DNA of 64,000 bases. It comes from Streptomyces sp. GQFP (GTDB taxonomy: Bacteria; Actinomycetota; Actinomycetes; Streptomycetales; Streptomycetaceae). A model generated the notes under the pieces. That model made no database searches. It saw only the letters and a program-made list of their open reading frames with translations, and was not told where the DNA came from. The stretch lies in the NCBI RefSeq assembly GCF_021545335.1, contig NZ_CP089312.1:7378001-7442000 (forward strand), given 5' to 3'. The position numbers and the translations under genes are program-made. Of this stretch, positions 8,073 to 14,995 are shown in pieces; within the stretch, counting starts at the first letter, position 1; each line of letters starts with the position of its first letter.

Positions 8073-8335
8073 GGTCCTCCGAAGGACGTCGTCATGATCC
8101 CTTGGGAGTGCGGGCGAGAAGGGCAACTCGCGGTACCACCGCACTTTCGCCGCCACGCGGTGGCGGCCTCATTCGGCCCGGTGACGGGGGCCGGCCGGCG
8201 GGGCATTGGACCACCGGGTGGGGTCGTTCCTCCCCGCGCTCGGGAGGGTCTTCACCACAGGGCACGAGACCGCCTTCCCAGCTTCCGGCGGCTCTCTCGG
8301 CTCGTGTGATCCGTGGCTACTCGTCTCCGTCGACG
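8073..8335 (-). promoter_or_regulatory. T-box riboswitch, Asp (GAC) specifier, probably translational
   Basis: Reading the minus strand towards aspS I find the ordered T-box landmarks. AGTA of the S-turn lies at 8321-8318. The AGAGAG motif of Stem I is at 8297-8292. GAA followed directly by GAC, an Asp codon in specifier position, is at 8253-8248. A stable stem (8167-8149, GCCGCCA arms) precedes the conserved TGGTACCGCG T-box bulge (8138-8129), enclosed by GTGCGG/CCGCAC and CGAG/CTCG helices. Last comes GTCCTTCGGAGGAC (8087-8074), a hairpin that buries the GGAGGA ribosome binding site. No U-tract terminator follows, so control of translation is expected. Uncharged tRNA-Asp should open the ribosome binding site. 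Confidence 0.8.
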
Positions 8336-8712
8336 CGTTGCTGTGCAGGGTACGGAGCGTGTAGCGGCGATGGCAATCGAGAACCTGGCGATAGCGGGTC
8401 CCATACGGCTGGCTGCGGCTGTCGATGCCAACGGTGGTTTCCGTACGGCAGGCGCTCGGCGAAGTCGTGATTGAGGGAACTTGAAGGTGCCGAGTTGTAC
8501 CTCAAGTTGGCCGCAAGGTCGCCCCCATCGACGTCTGAGATCAGACGCGGCGCCGACTCACCTGCGTGAGTCGCCGCCGTTTCCGTTTGGCTTTGATGCG
8601 TGGCAGGCGCGTTGTCAGGGCGCCGATCGATGGTCATGCGGGGGGACGGCAGTTCCGATCGGTATCGGCCCGATCGAGATCGTCGATGCCATGCCCGGAA
8701 TGCTCGCACGGA
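8336..8712. other. Intergenic region upstream of the T-box leader
   Basis: These 377 nt separate the T-box leader from the kinase stop. Open frames here are short and lack family features. The only clear structure is the hairpin at 8548-8579. The aspS promoter must lie in about 8340-8480 on the minus strand, but no convincing -35/-10 pair stands out. Confidence 0.4.
8548..8579 (-). terminator. Hairpin downstream of the P-loop kinase gene
   Basis: CGGCG-c-CGACTCAC pairs with GTGAGTCG-c-CGCCG around a CTGC loop: 13 pairs with one C-C mismatch. It lies 134 nt past the kinase stop on the minus strand and before aspS, in position to end the kinase transcript. No U-run follows, as is common in Streptomyces. 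Confidence 0.5.
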
Positions 8713-9342
8713 TCACGAAGCCCAACCGTGCCCCAGGGCGAGTCGGCCGACTTGATGTGCGTCGCGTTGCTCCGTGATCCATCGCTCGACCTGGCCCACG
8801 GAGTTCGGCAATGGTTGGTCCGTGGTGTCGAGCAGTTGAGTGCGCCATCGGGGATCACTGGCATGCCAGCTGGTCCAGCGGTGCCAGACCATCTTGTGCC
8901 AGCTGTTGTCGATGATGACGTCGGGCCGGTGGCCGGGGTTGAGAGCGTGCTGCCGGTGCCATGTGGCCCAACCGAGGAAGGCGTCGACGGCCGGCGTGTC
9001 CCACCGGCCGGGGTCACGTGCGGCAAGACGAGCGCGCCGGACCTCGTCGGCGACATCGACCAGGCATACGGCGATGCCATCGAGAAGCGGCGCGGAGGGC
9101 ACGGCGAGGACTTCACCCAGGGGAGACTGGCCGGTGAGTAACAGGTCGATGCCGCGCTCCTGGTACTCCAGCGCGCGCTGCACCCACATCTCGGTCATCC
9201 GGTGGCGCCAGTGCAGGTCGGCGCCCGCTGGCACACCAAGTTCATCAAAGTCGTGCACGACGATGTGCGGGAGCCTGCTGGCGGTGGCGTAGGCGAGCGT
9301 CGTCTTGCCCGAGCAGCTCGACCCGGTGAGCTTGAACAACAT
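8713..9342 (-). CDS. Small P-loop kinase-like protein
   Basis: The 209-residue protein has a perfect Walker A in MLFKLTGSSCSGKTTLAYA (residues 7-14) at the extreme N-terminus. HDFDELG (Walker-B-like acidic patch) and an Arg-rich lid segment VRRARLAARDPGRW follow. The overall pattern resembles adenylate-kinase/shikimate-kinase-like AAA_33 kinases that phosphorylate small molecules. The ATG at 9342 begins the conserved beta-strand; the longer frame up to 9591 adds only low-quality sequence. It lies between aspS and gpsA on the same strand. The substrate is unknown. Confidence 0.75.
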   Translation of the reverse strand: MLFKLTGSSCSGKTTLAYATASRLPHIVVHDFDELGVPAGADLHWRHRMTEMWVQRALEYQERGIDLLLTGQSPLGEVLAVPSAPLLDGIAVCLVDVADEVRRARLAARDPGRWDTPAVDAFLGWATWHRQHALNPGHRPDVIIDNSWHKMVWHRWTSWHASDPRWRTQLLDTTDQPLPNSVGQVERWITEQRDAHQVGRLALGHGWAS

Positions 9343-9587
9343 CGCCCCACAGTGCCAGCGCCTTAGCGCCGCTCTCGACCCATTTCTGCTCGACCACTGC
9401 CTCGGCCGGGTACCAAGCGAGGTAGCGGGCGCCAGGCCGGCCCAGGTCCGGGTTAAGCCGGTGATCATCCACGTCATGAGGGCGGCGGTGACGGCGATCT
9501 GGACAGCGACGGCACGTGTACGGGCAGGAGCCTTCGGGCGGGAGGAGAAAGGGTGCGGGGGCGGCCCCTTAACCGGGGCGCCGGGTG

Positions 9588-10601
9588 TCAACGCTCGGGC
9601 TTGCGGGGCCGCTGCATGAGCGCGGCGGCGGCCTCGTCGAGGGTGACTTTCTCATGCAGCAGGGCGGAGATCACTTCCGTGATCGGCATCTCCACGCCCT
9701 GGGCATAGGCCAGGGCGAGAATCGCCTCGGCGGATTTGACGCCCTCGGTGGTCTGCCGGGTGGCGGCCGTCGCTTGTTCGACGCTCAGGCCCTGGCCGAG
9801 GTGGGTGCCGAAGGTGCGGTTGCGGGAGAGCGGGGACGAGCAGGTGGCCACCAGGTCGCCGAGGCCGGCAAGCCCTGCGAGGGTGGCCGGGTGGGCGCCC
9901 ATGGCCACAGCCAGCCGGGTGGTCTCCGCCAGCCCGCGTGTGATGAGCATGGCCGAGGCGTTGTCGCCCAGGCCCATCCCGGAGGCGATGCCCACCGCCA
10001 GAGCGATGACGTTCTTCACCGCTCCGCCCAGCTCGCAGCCGGTCACATCGGTGCTGGTGTAGGGCCGGAAGTACGAGGTGTGGCACGCCTGCTGGAAGCG
10101 TCGGGCGGCGGCCTCGTCGGCGCAGGCGACGGTGGCGGCGGCGGGCTGGCCCTTCATGATCTCGCGGGCGAGGTTCGGGCCCGACAGCACCGCGACCCGG
10201 TCCGCACTCACGCCGGTCACCTCGCTGATGACCTGGCTCGCTCGTTCCCTGCTGCCCAGTTCGATGCCCTTCATCAGCGACACGATCACGGTGTCGGGCC
10301 CGATGTGCGGTGTCCACGCGGCGAGGTTGGTCCGCAGGGACTGGGCGGGGATGGACAGCACGAGGTAGTCGGCGCCGTGAAGCGCGGCGGCCGGGTCGGT
10401 CGTGGCCCTCAGAGCGGGCGGCAGCTCGACATCCGGGAAATAGCCGGGGTTGCGGTGAACCGTGTTGATCGCGTCGGCGATCTCGTCCCGGCGGGCGTGC
10501 ACGATGACGTGGGTGCCGGCGTCGGCCAGGATCTTGGCGACTGCGGTACCCCAGGAGCCGGCCGAGAACACCGCCGCACGGGCAGAACGGTGCTGGGTCA
10601 C
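9588..10601 (-). CDS. gpsA: NAD(P)-dependent glycerol-3-phosphate dehydrogenase-like protein
   Basis: This 337-residue protein covers the full GpsA family. A Rossmann start AVFSAGSWGTAVAKILADAG has Ser where GxG is usual. SIPAQSLRTNL, SLMKGIELGS and LSGPNLAREIMKG follow. The catalytic-domain motif GCELGGAVKNVIALAVGIASG carries the conserved Lys (AVKN), then GLGDLVATC and SRNRTFG. It would interconvert dihydroxyacetone phosphate and sn-glycerol 3-phosphate or a related substrate. The GTG at 10601 follows GAGAGG by about 9 nt. Location inside the putative element suggests a second copy beside a core gpsA elsewhere (inference). Confidence 0.85.
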   Translation of the reverse strand: MTQHRSARAAVFSAGSWGTAVAKILADAGTHVIVHARRDEIADAINTVHRNPGYFPDVELPPALRATTDPAAALHGADYLVLSIPAQSLRTNLAAWTPHIGPDTVIVSLMKGIELGSRERASQVISEVTGVSADRVAVLSGPNLAREIMKGQPAAATVACADEAAARRFQQACHTSYFRPYTSTDVTGCELGGAVKNVIALAVGIASGMGLGDNASAMLITRGLAETTRLAVAMGAHPATLAGLAGLGDLVATCSSPLSRNRTFGTHLGQGLSVEQATAATRQTTEGVKSAEAILALAYAQGVEMPITEVISALLHEKVTLDEAAAALMQRPRKPER

Positions 10602-10660
10602 TGAGGGGCCTCTCGCCGGACGTGGGCCCGTCACCGGGGCGGCACCCGGGCCCCGACATC

Positions 10661-11223
10661 TTATCGGCGGTGCCAGGCCCAGCTGGAACACACGCGGGGC
10701 GCCGCAGGACCAGCAGGAGGGCGCGGCGGCCGGGCCCTGTGGGCAACACCTGGTGAGCTTCGCGCAGCATGATCTGCGCCTGTTTCTCGCCCGCGCTGGA
10801 GTTCGTCGGCGTGGGCGATCCACAGCCGGTAGGGCCGGTCCCACATCGCGGGTTTCGCGGGCCGCTCGTTCATGTGCTCCACCGCGAGCCTGGCCGCGTG
10901 TGCCTGCTTCTCCCAGACGGGTTCCGCGCCGCGCCGCAGCGCCCGGGTCAGAACCAGTCGGCCGCCGGGGCCAGGACGCGGCCCAGCTCGCCCACAGCCA
11001 CTGCCCGGTCGGCGGTGCGAGGGCGTCCACGTACACGATGCCGTGGGCACTGAAGTCGGGCGGGCCGGTGTCCTCCCGCTCGGCAACGCAGAAGGCAGCC
11101 CGGTCGGCGGACACCCCGAAGCGGGGCGACGGTCGGTGGCTTGCACGATGGCGACCGGGGAGAGGTGGAAGCTGGTGACCTGCCGGAGCGAGGGGGCGGA
11201 GGGCTTCTCGTGGAGTCGCATGG
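10661..11223 (-). pseudogene. Frameshifted methyltransferase remnant
   Basis: Three minus-strand frames each hold a stretch of what reads as one protein. The first begins MRLHEKPSAPSLRQ near 11221. The reading then jumps frame to FGVSADRAAFCVAERED and GIVYVDALAPPTG, returns to GGRLVLTRALRRGAEP (a post-III methyltransferase strand) and WDRPYRLWIAHADELQ, and jumps again to IMLREAHQVLP. No single frame encodes the whole, so several indels are present. It lies just upstream of gpsA on the same strand and was probably once part of that operon. Assignment as a SAM methyltransferase is by pattern only. Confidence 0.6.
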
Positions 11224-11290
11224 GGAAGCATCCGGCCGTGTGGCCTACCCCGCAGATAAACCGCTTGCAGCCGATGGCCGTGGCAACTCC

Positions 11291-11700
11291 TTGATCTCGT
11301 TCGCGCGGGGCGGTGAGACAGCGCCTCCTCAGGACGCCCCGCTGCCGGCGGCGCTGGTGGTCTTGTGGCGAGCCGGTAGGGTCCTCATGGTCTTCGATCG
11401 GTACCGTCAGTCCTGGGAGCTTCCGGGGGGGAATCCCCTCGCCAGGCGGCCACGCGCGAGCTGCTGGAGGAGAGCGGGCAGCAACCTGACGAACGGTTGC
11501 GGTTCATCGGCTACGCGCGATTCGTGCTGGCGCCTGACCGGCGAGCCGAATATCTGGCCCTGTACGCAGGAACCTGCGCCGAGACCCGCGCCTTCGAGCC
11601 CACCCAGGAGATCTCGGCTATCCGCTGGTGGGACCTCCTCGAACGCCTCCCGGGGTATGTGCAGCCCCTGGACGCCTACCTCGCCGCGCTCACCCGGTAG
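11291..11700 (+). pseudogene. NUDIX hydrolase broken inside the Nudix box
   Basis: LISFARGGETAPPQDAPLP and ALVVLWRAGRVLMVFDRYRQ lead to SWELPGG. At 11430 the frame is lost, and the protein resumes in another frame as ESPRQAATRELLEESGQQ and runs to LDAYLAALTR before the TAG at 11698-11700. An intact box has five residues between GG and E; here there are none and the frame shifts, which is best explained by a deletion of about 14 nt at a seven-G run. The TTG at 11291 is a possible original start. The product should be inactive. Confidence 0.75.
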
Positions 11701-12749
11701 CCCAGCAGCAGCCGCCACCGCGCCATCGAGCAGTGGTCAATGTTCAGCGGCCAACGGTCAAGGTTCGCTGTCACCGGACATCAGCTCACGGCAGACGAGA
11801 AAGAGACCCAAAGGACTGGAACCTCCTCCGGGATCATGTCAACGTACAACGTCCCGTAAAAAACCAGGCCAGGGATGGGGCCTCCGATGCGACCGGCAGC
11901 AGGCTGGCCGCTCCGGCGGCCTGTACCTGCGCTCTGCTTCGGCCGAAACCGCCTCAAGGAGGCGCACCTGTCGGATCCCGCTCAGCGATCCCCAACTTCA
12001 CTGCTCCTACCCGCTTGGCATTTGGCGCCTTCGAACGCGGGGACTGCACAGGAGTGAGAGGACTACGGCACCGTCTGCGCTGCGCGTCTGTGCGGCCAGC
12101 TGTTCGGCGACGACTTGGCTGCAACGCGGCCACCGCTGTAACTAAGTGGTCCTCACACACATCGCGATGCACCCGGAGCCGCAGCGCGACGGGTCGCTCG
12201 ACCTGTCGGCTCTCTCGAACGCGTAATGGCAGGCAGCCTTGACCGGCTCACTGACAGTGGGCTTTCGGCACTCGTGATGGACGGCACCCCACGGTCTCTG
12301 GCCCTACCGGCTGCCGTTCCGGGCGTCGTCCGCCGATGAGAACGTCCGTGGACCTCCCGTGCGGGGCGAAACATAGACGACGATCGCCGGTTAGCCAAAC
12401 CGGCGATCGTGACGACCATTGAGGGTGTTCGCAGCGGCTGTGCTTGGCGGTGGAGCCGTTGTGGAACGCAGCCGGTAGTGCCGCAAGACGCAAGGAGGTA
12501 ATGAGCGGCCCCCGCCTGCGGCTTCCCTGATTGCAGCGCCGGTTCGCTCAAAGCAGCGATGCCCACGCCGAGTTGGCGTAAGGGCTCTCTGGTGTTGCTG
12601 ATGCCGTTCTGTCGCTCCGTGCGCTCCCTCTCAAGGAATTCACTCATGTGCCGATCCGCGATACCTCCTGCCCTTTTTCACCCCAGCCTGGCGGTCCCAT
12701 CCGCCTTGCTCGCTGACTCCGCGTCTATCCGCAATCGCGGGGCGGCGTC
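11701..12749. other. Degraded gene-poor zone
   Basis: About 1.05 kb without a supportable gene. Open frames on both strands (the longest about 160 codons on the minus strand at 12153-12647) lack the third-position GC bias of the neighbours and match no family I recognise. Base composition drops relative to the core. The one clear structure is the perfect hairpin at 12380-12410. It probably represents decayed element DNA before the integration module. Confidence 0.5.
12380..12410. terminator. Perfect 13-bp inverted repeat
   Basis: ACGATCGCCGGTT (12380-12392) and its exact complement AACCGGCGATCGT (12398-12410) flank a 5-nt AGCCA loop. Within the decayed zone this may be a bidirectional terminator or a leftover protein-binding site; sequence alone cannot decide. 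Confidence 0.45.
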
Positions 12750-12947
12750 ATGACGGTAGCGGTTCGGCCTGCGCAAAAGCTGACGGTCGACGAGGTCTGC
12801 GCTGAGCTGCAGGTCTCTCGATCGACCTTCTACGACTGGCGCCAGAAAGGACGCGGGCCACGCTGCATCCGACTGCCCAACGGCTCGCTCCGCATACGGC
12901 GCGGTGACTTCGAAAACTGGCTTATGGATTGTGAGGACTCTTCTTGA
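12750..12947 (+). CDS. xis: Excisionase-type helix-turn-helix protein
   Basis: This 65-residue MerR/AlpA-like winged-helix protein has LTVDEVCAELQVSRSTFYDW (HTH, about 12-31), then RQKGRGPRCIRLPNGSLRIR and RRGDFENWL, the classic layout of actinobacterial excisionases. The ATG lies in a weak ribosome-binding context. Its TGA overlaps the integrase ATG by one base (TGATG), so the pair is translationally coupled. It is expected to bind near the attachment site and steer the integrase towards excision. Confidence 0.8.
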   Translation: MTVAVRPAQKLTVDEVCAELQVSRSTFYDWRQKGRGPRCIRLPNGSLRIRRGDFENWLMDCEDSS

Positions 12948-14341
12948 TGGACACCAGCTCGTTGGATGTTCGCTTCTACCCCATCGAGACGAACAAGCGG
13001 GCTAATGGCAACACCTACACCGTCCGCTGGAAGGTCGCCCACAAGAAACACAGCAAGACGTACAAGAAGAGCGCGGTAGCCGACGATGAGCGTGCGAAGC
13101 TGATGTCCGCGCACAGGAAACGCGAGCCGTTCGACATCGAAACCGGGAGGCCGATCTCCTGGACGTCCAAGGCCGCCGAGGTGAACTGGTACGACTTCGC
13201 GATCGAGTACGTCGACTGGAAATCGCCCAGCGCCGCTATCAACACCCGTAAGAACATGGCGAAGGCGCTCACACCCGTGACCATCGCCCTGCTGCGCACG
13301 CCGCTGCCTCAGCACTTCGAACCGGTGAAGGTCCGCAGGGCGCTGCGGGAGTACGCCTTCAATATCCGACAACGTGCAAATCAGGAGAGGCCCATACCGG
13401 CCGAGGTGCAGACGATCCTCAACTGGGTCCAGCGCAACTCTCTCCCGATGAGCGCCTGGGAGAAGACCGAGCACGTTGACAAGGTCGTAACAGCCCTCAC
13501 CACGCGCCTTGACGGTACTGCCGCAGCCGCCAGCTCCGTCAGGCGCAACGACCGCATCATGAACTTGGTCATGGCCTACGCGATCGAGCACAGCTACCTG
13601 AAGGCCAACCCTCTCCCGAAGGGTAAGGGCGCGCGTACTGCTCCGAAGGTGGCCCAGGCCATCGACAAGCGTTGCCTGCTGAACGGCGACCAGGTCGCGA
13701 AGATGCTGGACTGGATAGGCCAGCGTCCGCGTCGTGGGCGCATCTACCGGGCATTCTTCGCCACCCTCTACTACGCCGGCCTTCGGCCAGAGGAGGCGGT
13801 TGCACTCCGGGTGGGGGACGCCACGCTGCCGGAGACAGGGTGGGGCGAATTCCTGGTCCACGAGGCTCAGCCCGAAGTCGGAAGGCAGTGGACCGACACC
13901 GGCGAGGTCCATGAGAAGCGGCATCTCAAAGGACGGGCAGAGGGCGACACGCGTCTGGTCCCCATCCACCCGGTCCTCGTCGTGATCCTTCGCGAGATGA
14001 TCAAGAAGTATGACCTTGGGTCGGCCGACCTCCTCTTCCCGGGGGAGAAGGGTGACATGCTCGCGGGGTCGGTGTTCAGGCGCGTCTGGGCCAAGGCGCG
14101 CGAGGAGGTCCTGTCCGATCACGAGTTTCAGTCACCGACTGGCAAGCGCGTGTATGACCTGCGTCATACCTGCCTGACAGCCTGGATGAACGAGGGCATC
14201 CCGCACTCAGAGGTCGCCGAGATGGCCGGCAACAGTGTGCCGGTCCTGCAGGCCATCTACGCGCGCTGCGTCGTCGGCCAGCGGGAGCTCTACCTGAAAC
14301 GCGCCGAAGCCGCGCTGAGGCTCCCAGAAGTGGCGTCGTGA
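12947..14341 (+). CDS. int: Tyrosine site-specific recombinase (integrase)
   Basis: The 464-residue phage/AICE-type integrase has an N-terminal Arm-binding region (about 1-75), a core-binding SAM-like domain (about 80-240) and a C-terminal catalytic domain. Box I is YYAGLRPEEAVALRVGD with the first catalytic Arg. HLKGRAEGDTRLVPIHP contributes the beta-strand Lys region. Box II reads YDLRHTCLTAW, with Tyr where HxLRHT is usual, and is followed by EMAGNSVPVLQAIYARC, with Asn in place of the usual His/Trp and a Tyr nucleophile. The ATG at 12947 is preferred over the TTG at 12944. Transcription points to the tRNA-Arg 3' end, the usual attachment site. Confidence 0.9.
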   Translation: MDTSSLDVRFYPIETNKRANGNTYTVRWKVAHKKHSKTYKKSAVADDERAKLMSAHRKREPFDIETGRPISWTSKAAEVNWYDFAIEYVDWKSPSAAINTRKNMAKALTPVTIALLRTPLPQHFEPVKVRRALREYAFNIRQRANQERPIPAEVQTILNWVQRNSLPMSAWEKTEHVDKVVTALTTRLDGTAAAASSVRRNDRIMNLVMAYAIEHSYLKANPLPKGKGARTAPKVAQAIDKRCLLNGDQVAKMLDWIGQRPRRGRIYRAFFATLYYAGLRPEEAVALRVGDATLPETGWGEFLVHEAQPEVGRQWTDTGEVHEKRHLKGRAEGDTRLVPIHPVLVVILREMIKKYDLGSADLLFPGEKGDMLAGSVFRRVWAKAREEVLSDHEFQSPTGKRVYDLRHTCLTAWMNEGIPHSEVAEMAGNSVPVLQAIYARCVVGQRELYLKRAEAALRLPEVAS

Positions 14342-14343
14342 GA

Positions 14344-14392
14344 AGCGGAGCGGCCTCGGACCCCCGAAGAGGGGGCCCGAGGCCGCTCCGCT
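14344..14392 (+). terminator. Strong integrase terminator
   Basis: Immediately after the integrase stop, a 16-nt arm AGCGGAGCGGCCTCGG pairs with CCGAGGCCGCTCCGCT. The pairing is extended inside by CCCCC/GGGGG around a short GAAGA loop. The stem is followed by TTTGTGTG. It should insulate the tRNA region from integrase transcription. Confidence 0.85.
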
Positions 14393-14440
14393 TTGTGTGC
14401 TGAAAGGGGGTGTCGGGCCCGTCCCGCGCCCCCTGATTTT

Positions 14441-14458
14441 GTGGGACGTATGTGGGAC
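14441..14458. repeat. Direct GTGGGAC repeats, possible integrase arm sites
   Basis: GTGGGAC occurs at 14441-14447 and again at 14452-14458, 11 bp apart (about one helical turn), between the integrase terminator and the tRNA 3' end. A complementary GTCCC lies at 14421. Spacing and position fit arm-type integrase or Xis binding sites of the attachment region; this is inference. Confidence 0.5.
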
Positions 14459-14596
14459 GGACACCCGTAGAAGCCCGGTTTTGGCCGGTGTCAGCCGGAC
14501 TCGGCCCCTGGCGGAGGCGAACGATCCGACTAACGTGGAAGGTCGTGAAAATGCATTCTGAACTGCGAAAACATCGCCAGCTCGACCGGTGGTCAG

Positions 14597-14672
14597 TGGC
14601 GCCCCCGGCAGGACTCGAACCTGCGGCCAAGCGCTTAGAAGGCGCCTGCTCTATCCACTGAGCTACGGGGGC
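14597..14672 (-). tRNA. tRNA-Arg, anticodon TCT
   Basis: A 73-nt cloverleaf plus encoded CCA. The acceptor stem GCCCCCG pairs with CGGGGGC, the D-arm is GCTC...GAGC, and the anticodon stem GGCGC/GCGCT encloses CTTCTAA (anticodon TCT at 14639-14637). The T-arm is GCAGG TTCGAGT CCTGC and the discriminator is G. The 3' end faces the integrase at 256 nt, so the tRNA 3' half is the probable attB/att core. The tRNA is intact, as expected when the element restores the 3' end. Confidence 0.95.
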
Positions 14673-14995
14673 CGGGTGTGGTGGCCTCGGTCGCGGTGGG
14701 CCCGGGTGCGGGCTGGTCCTTGACGTTGCCGGGGACAAGGATAGGGCTCCCGGGTCCTTGTCCTGGTTGCTTCGCCTCCGTGGCTCAATGTGGAGGTTCA
14801 GTGAAGCGGTCCTGATAATCGCAGGCAGGTACGAATCGTGCACCGCTTTTGGCGTCTCGCGCATCGGGTGTTGTGCACTCGTTATGCCTGGACTACGCCT
14901 ACGTCCCAGTCGTCCCTTCCGTCCCTTGTGTTCCGTCGGCGCGCAGACATGCCCATATGCTTCAGAATTCCCCTAAAATTGGGCATTCTTCGCAT
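14673..14995. other. Intergenic region between tRNA-Arg and GTPase gene
   Basis: These 323 nt hold no gene I can support. A perfect 9-bp inverted repeat GGACAAGGA/TCCTTGTCC (14733-14741 and 14755-14763) lies about 60-90 nt upstream of the tRNA on its strand and overlaps its likely promoter. A GATAAT hexamer at 14814 could be a -10 for the plus-strand GTPase operon. Confidence 0.4.

Noticed and set aside
8073..8090. Hairpin GTCCTTCGGAGGAC as an intrinsic terminator of the T-box
   Set aside because: It has no U-tract and contains the aspS ribosome binding site, so it is better read as a translation-blocking hairpin.
9585..10604. 339-codon plus-strand frame opposite gpsA
   Set aside because: Gly/Arg/His-rich shadow of a well-conserved GpsA-like gene.
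12153..12647. 164-codon minus-strand frame in the decayed zone
   Set aside because: Composition lacks codon bias of neighbours and no family pattern is visible; not supported as a gene.
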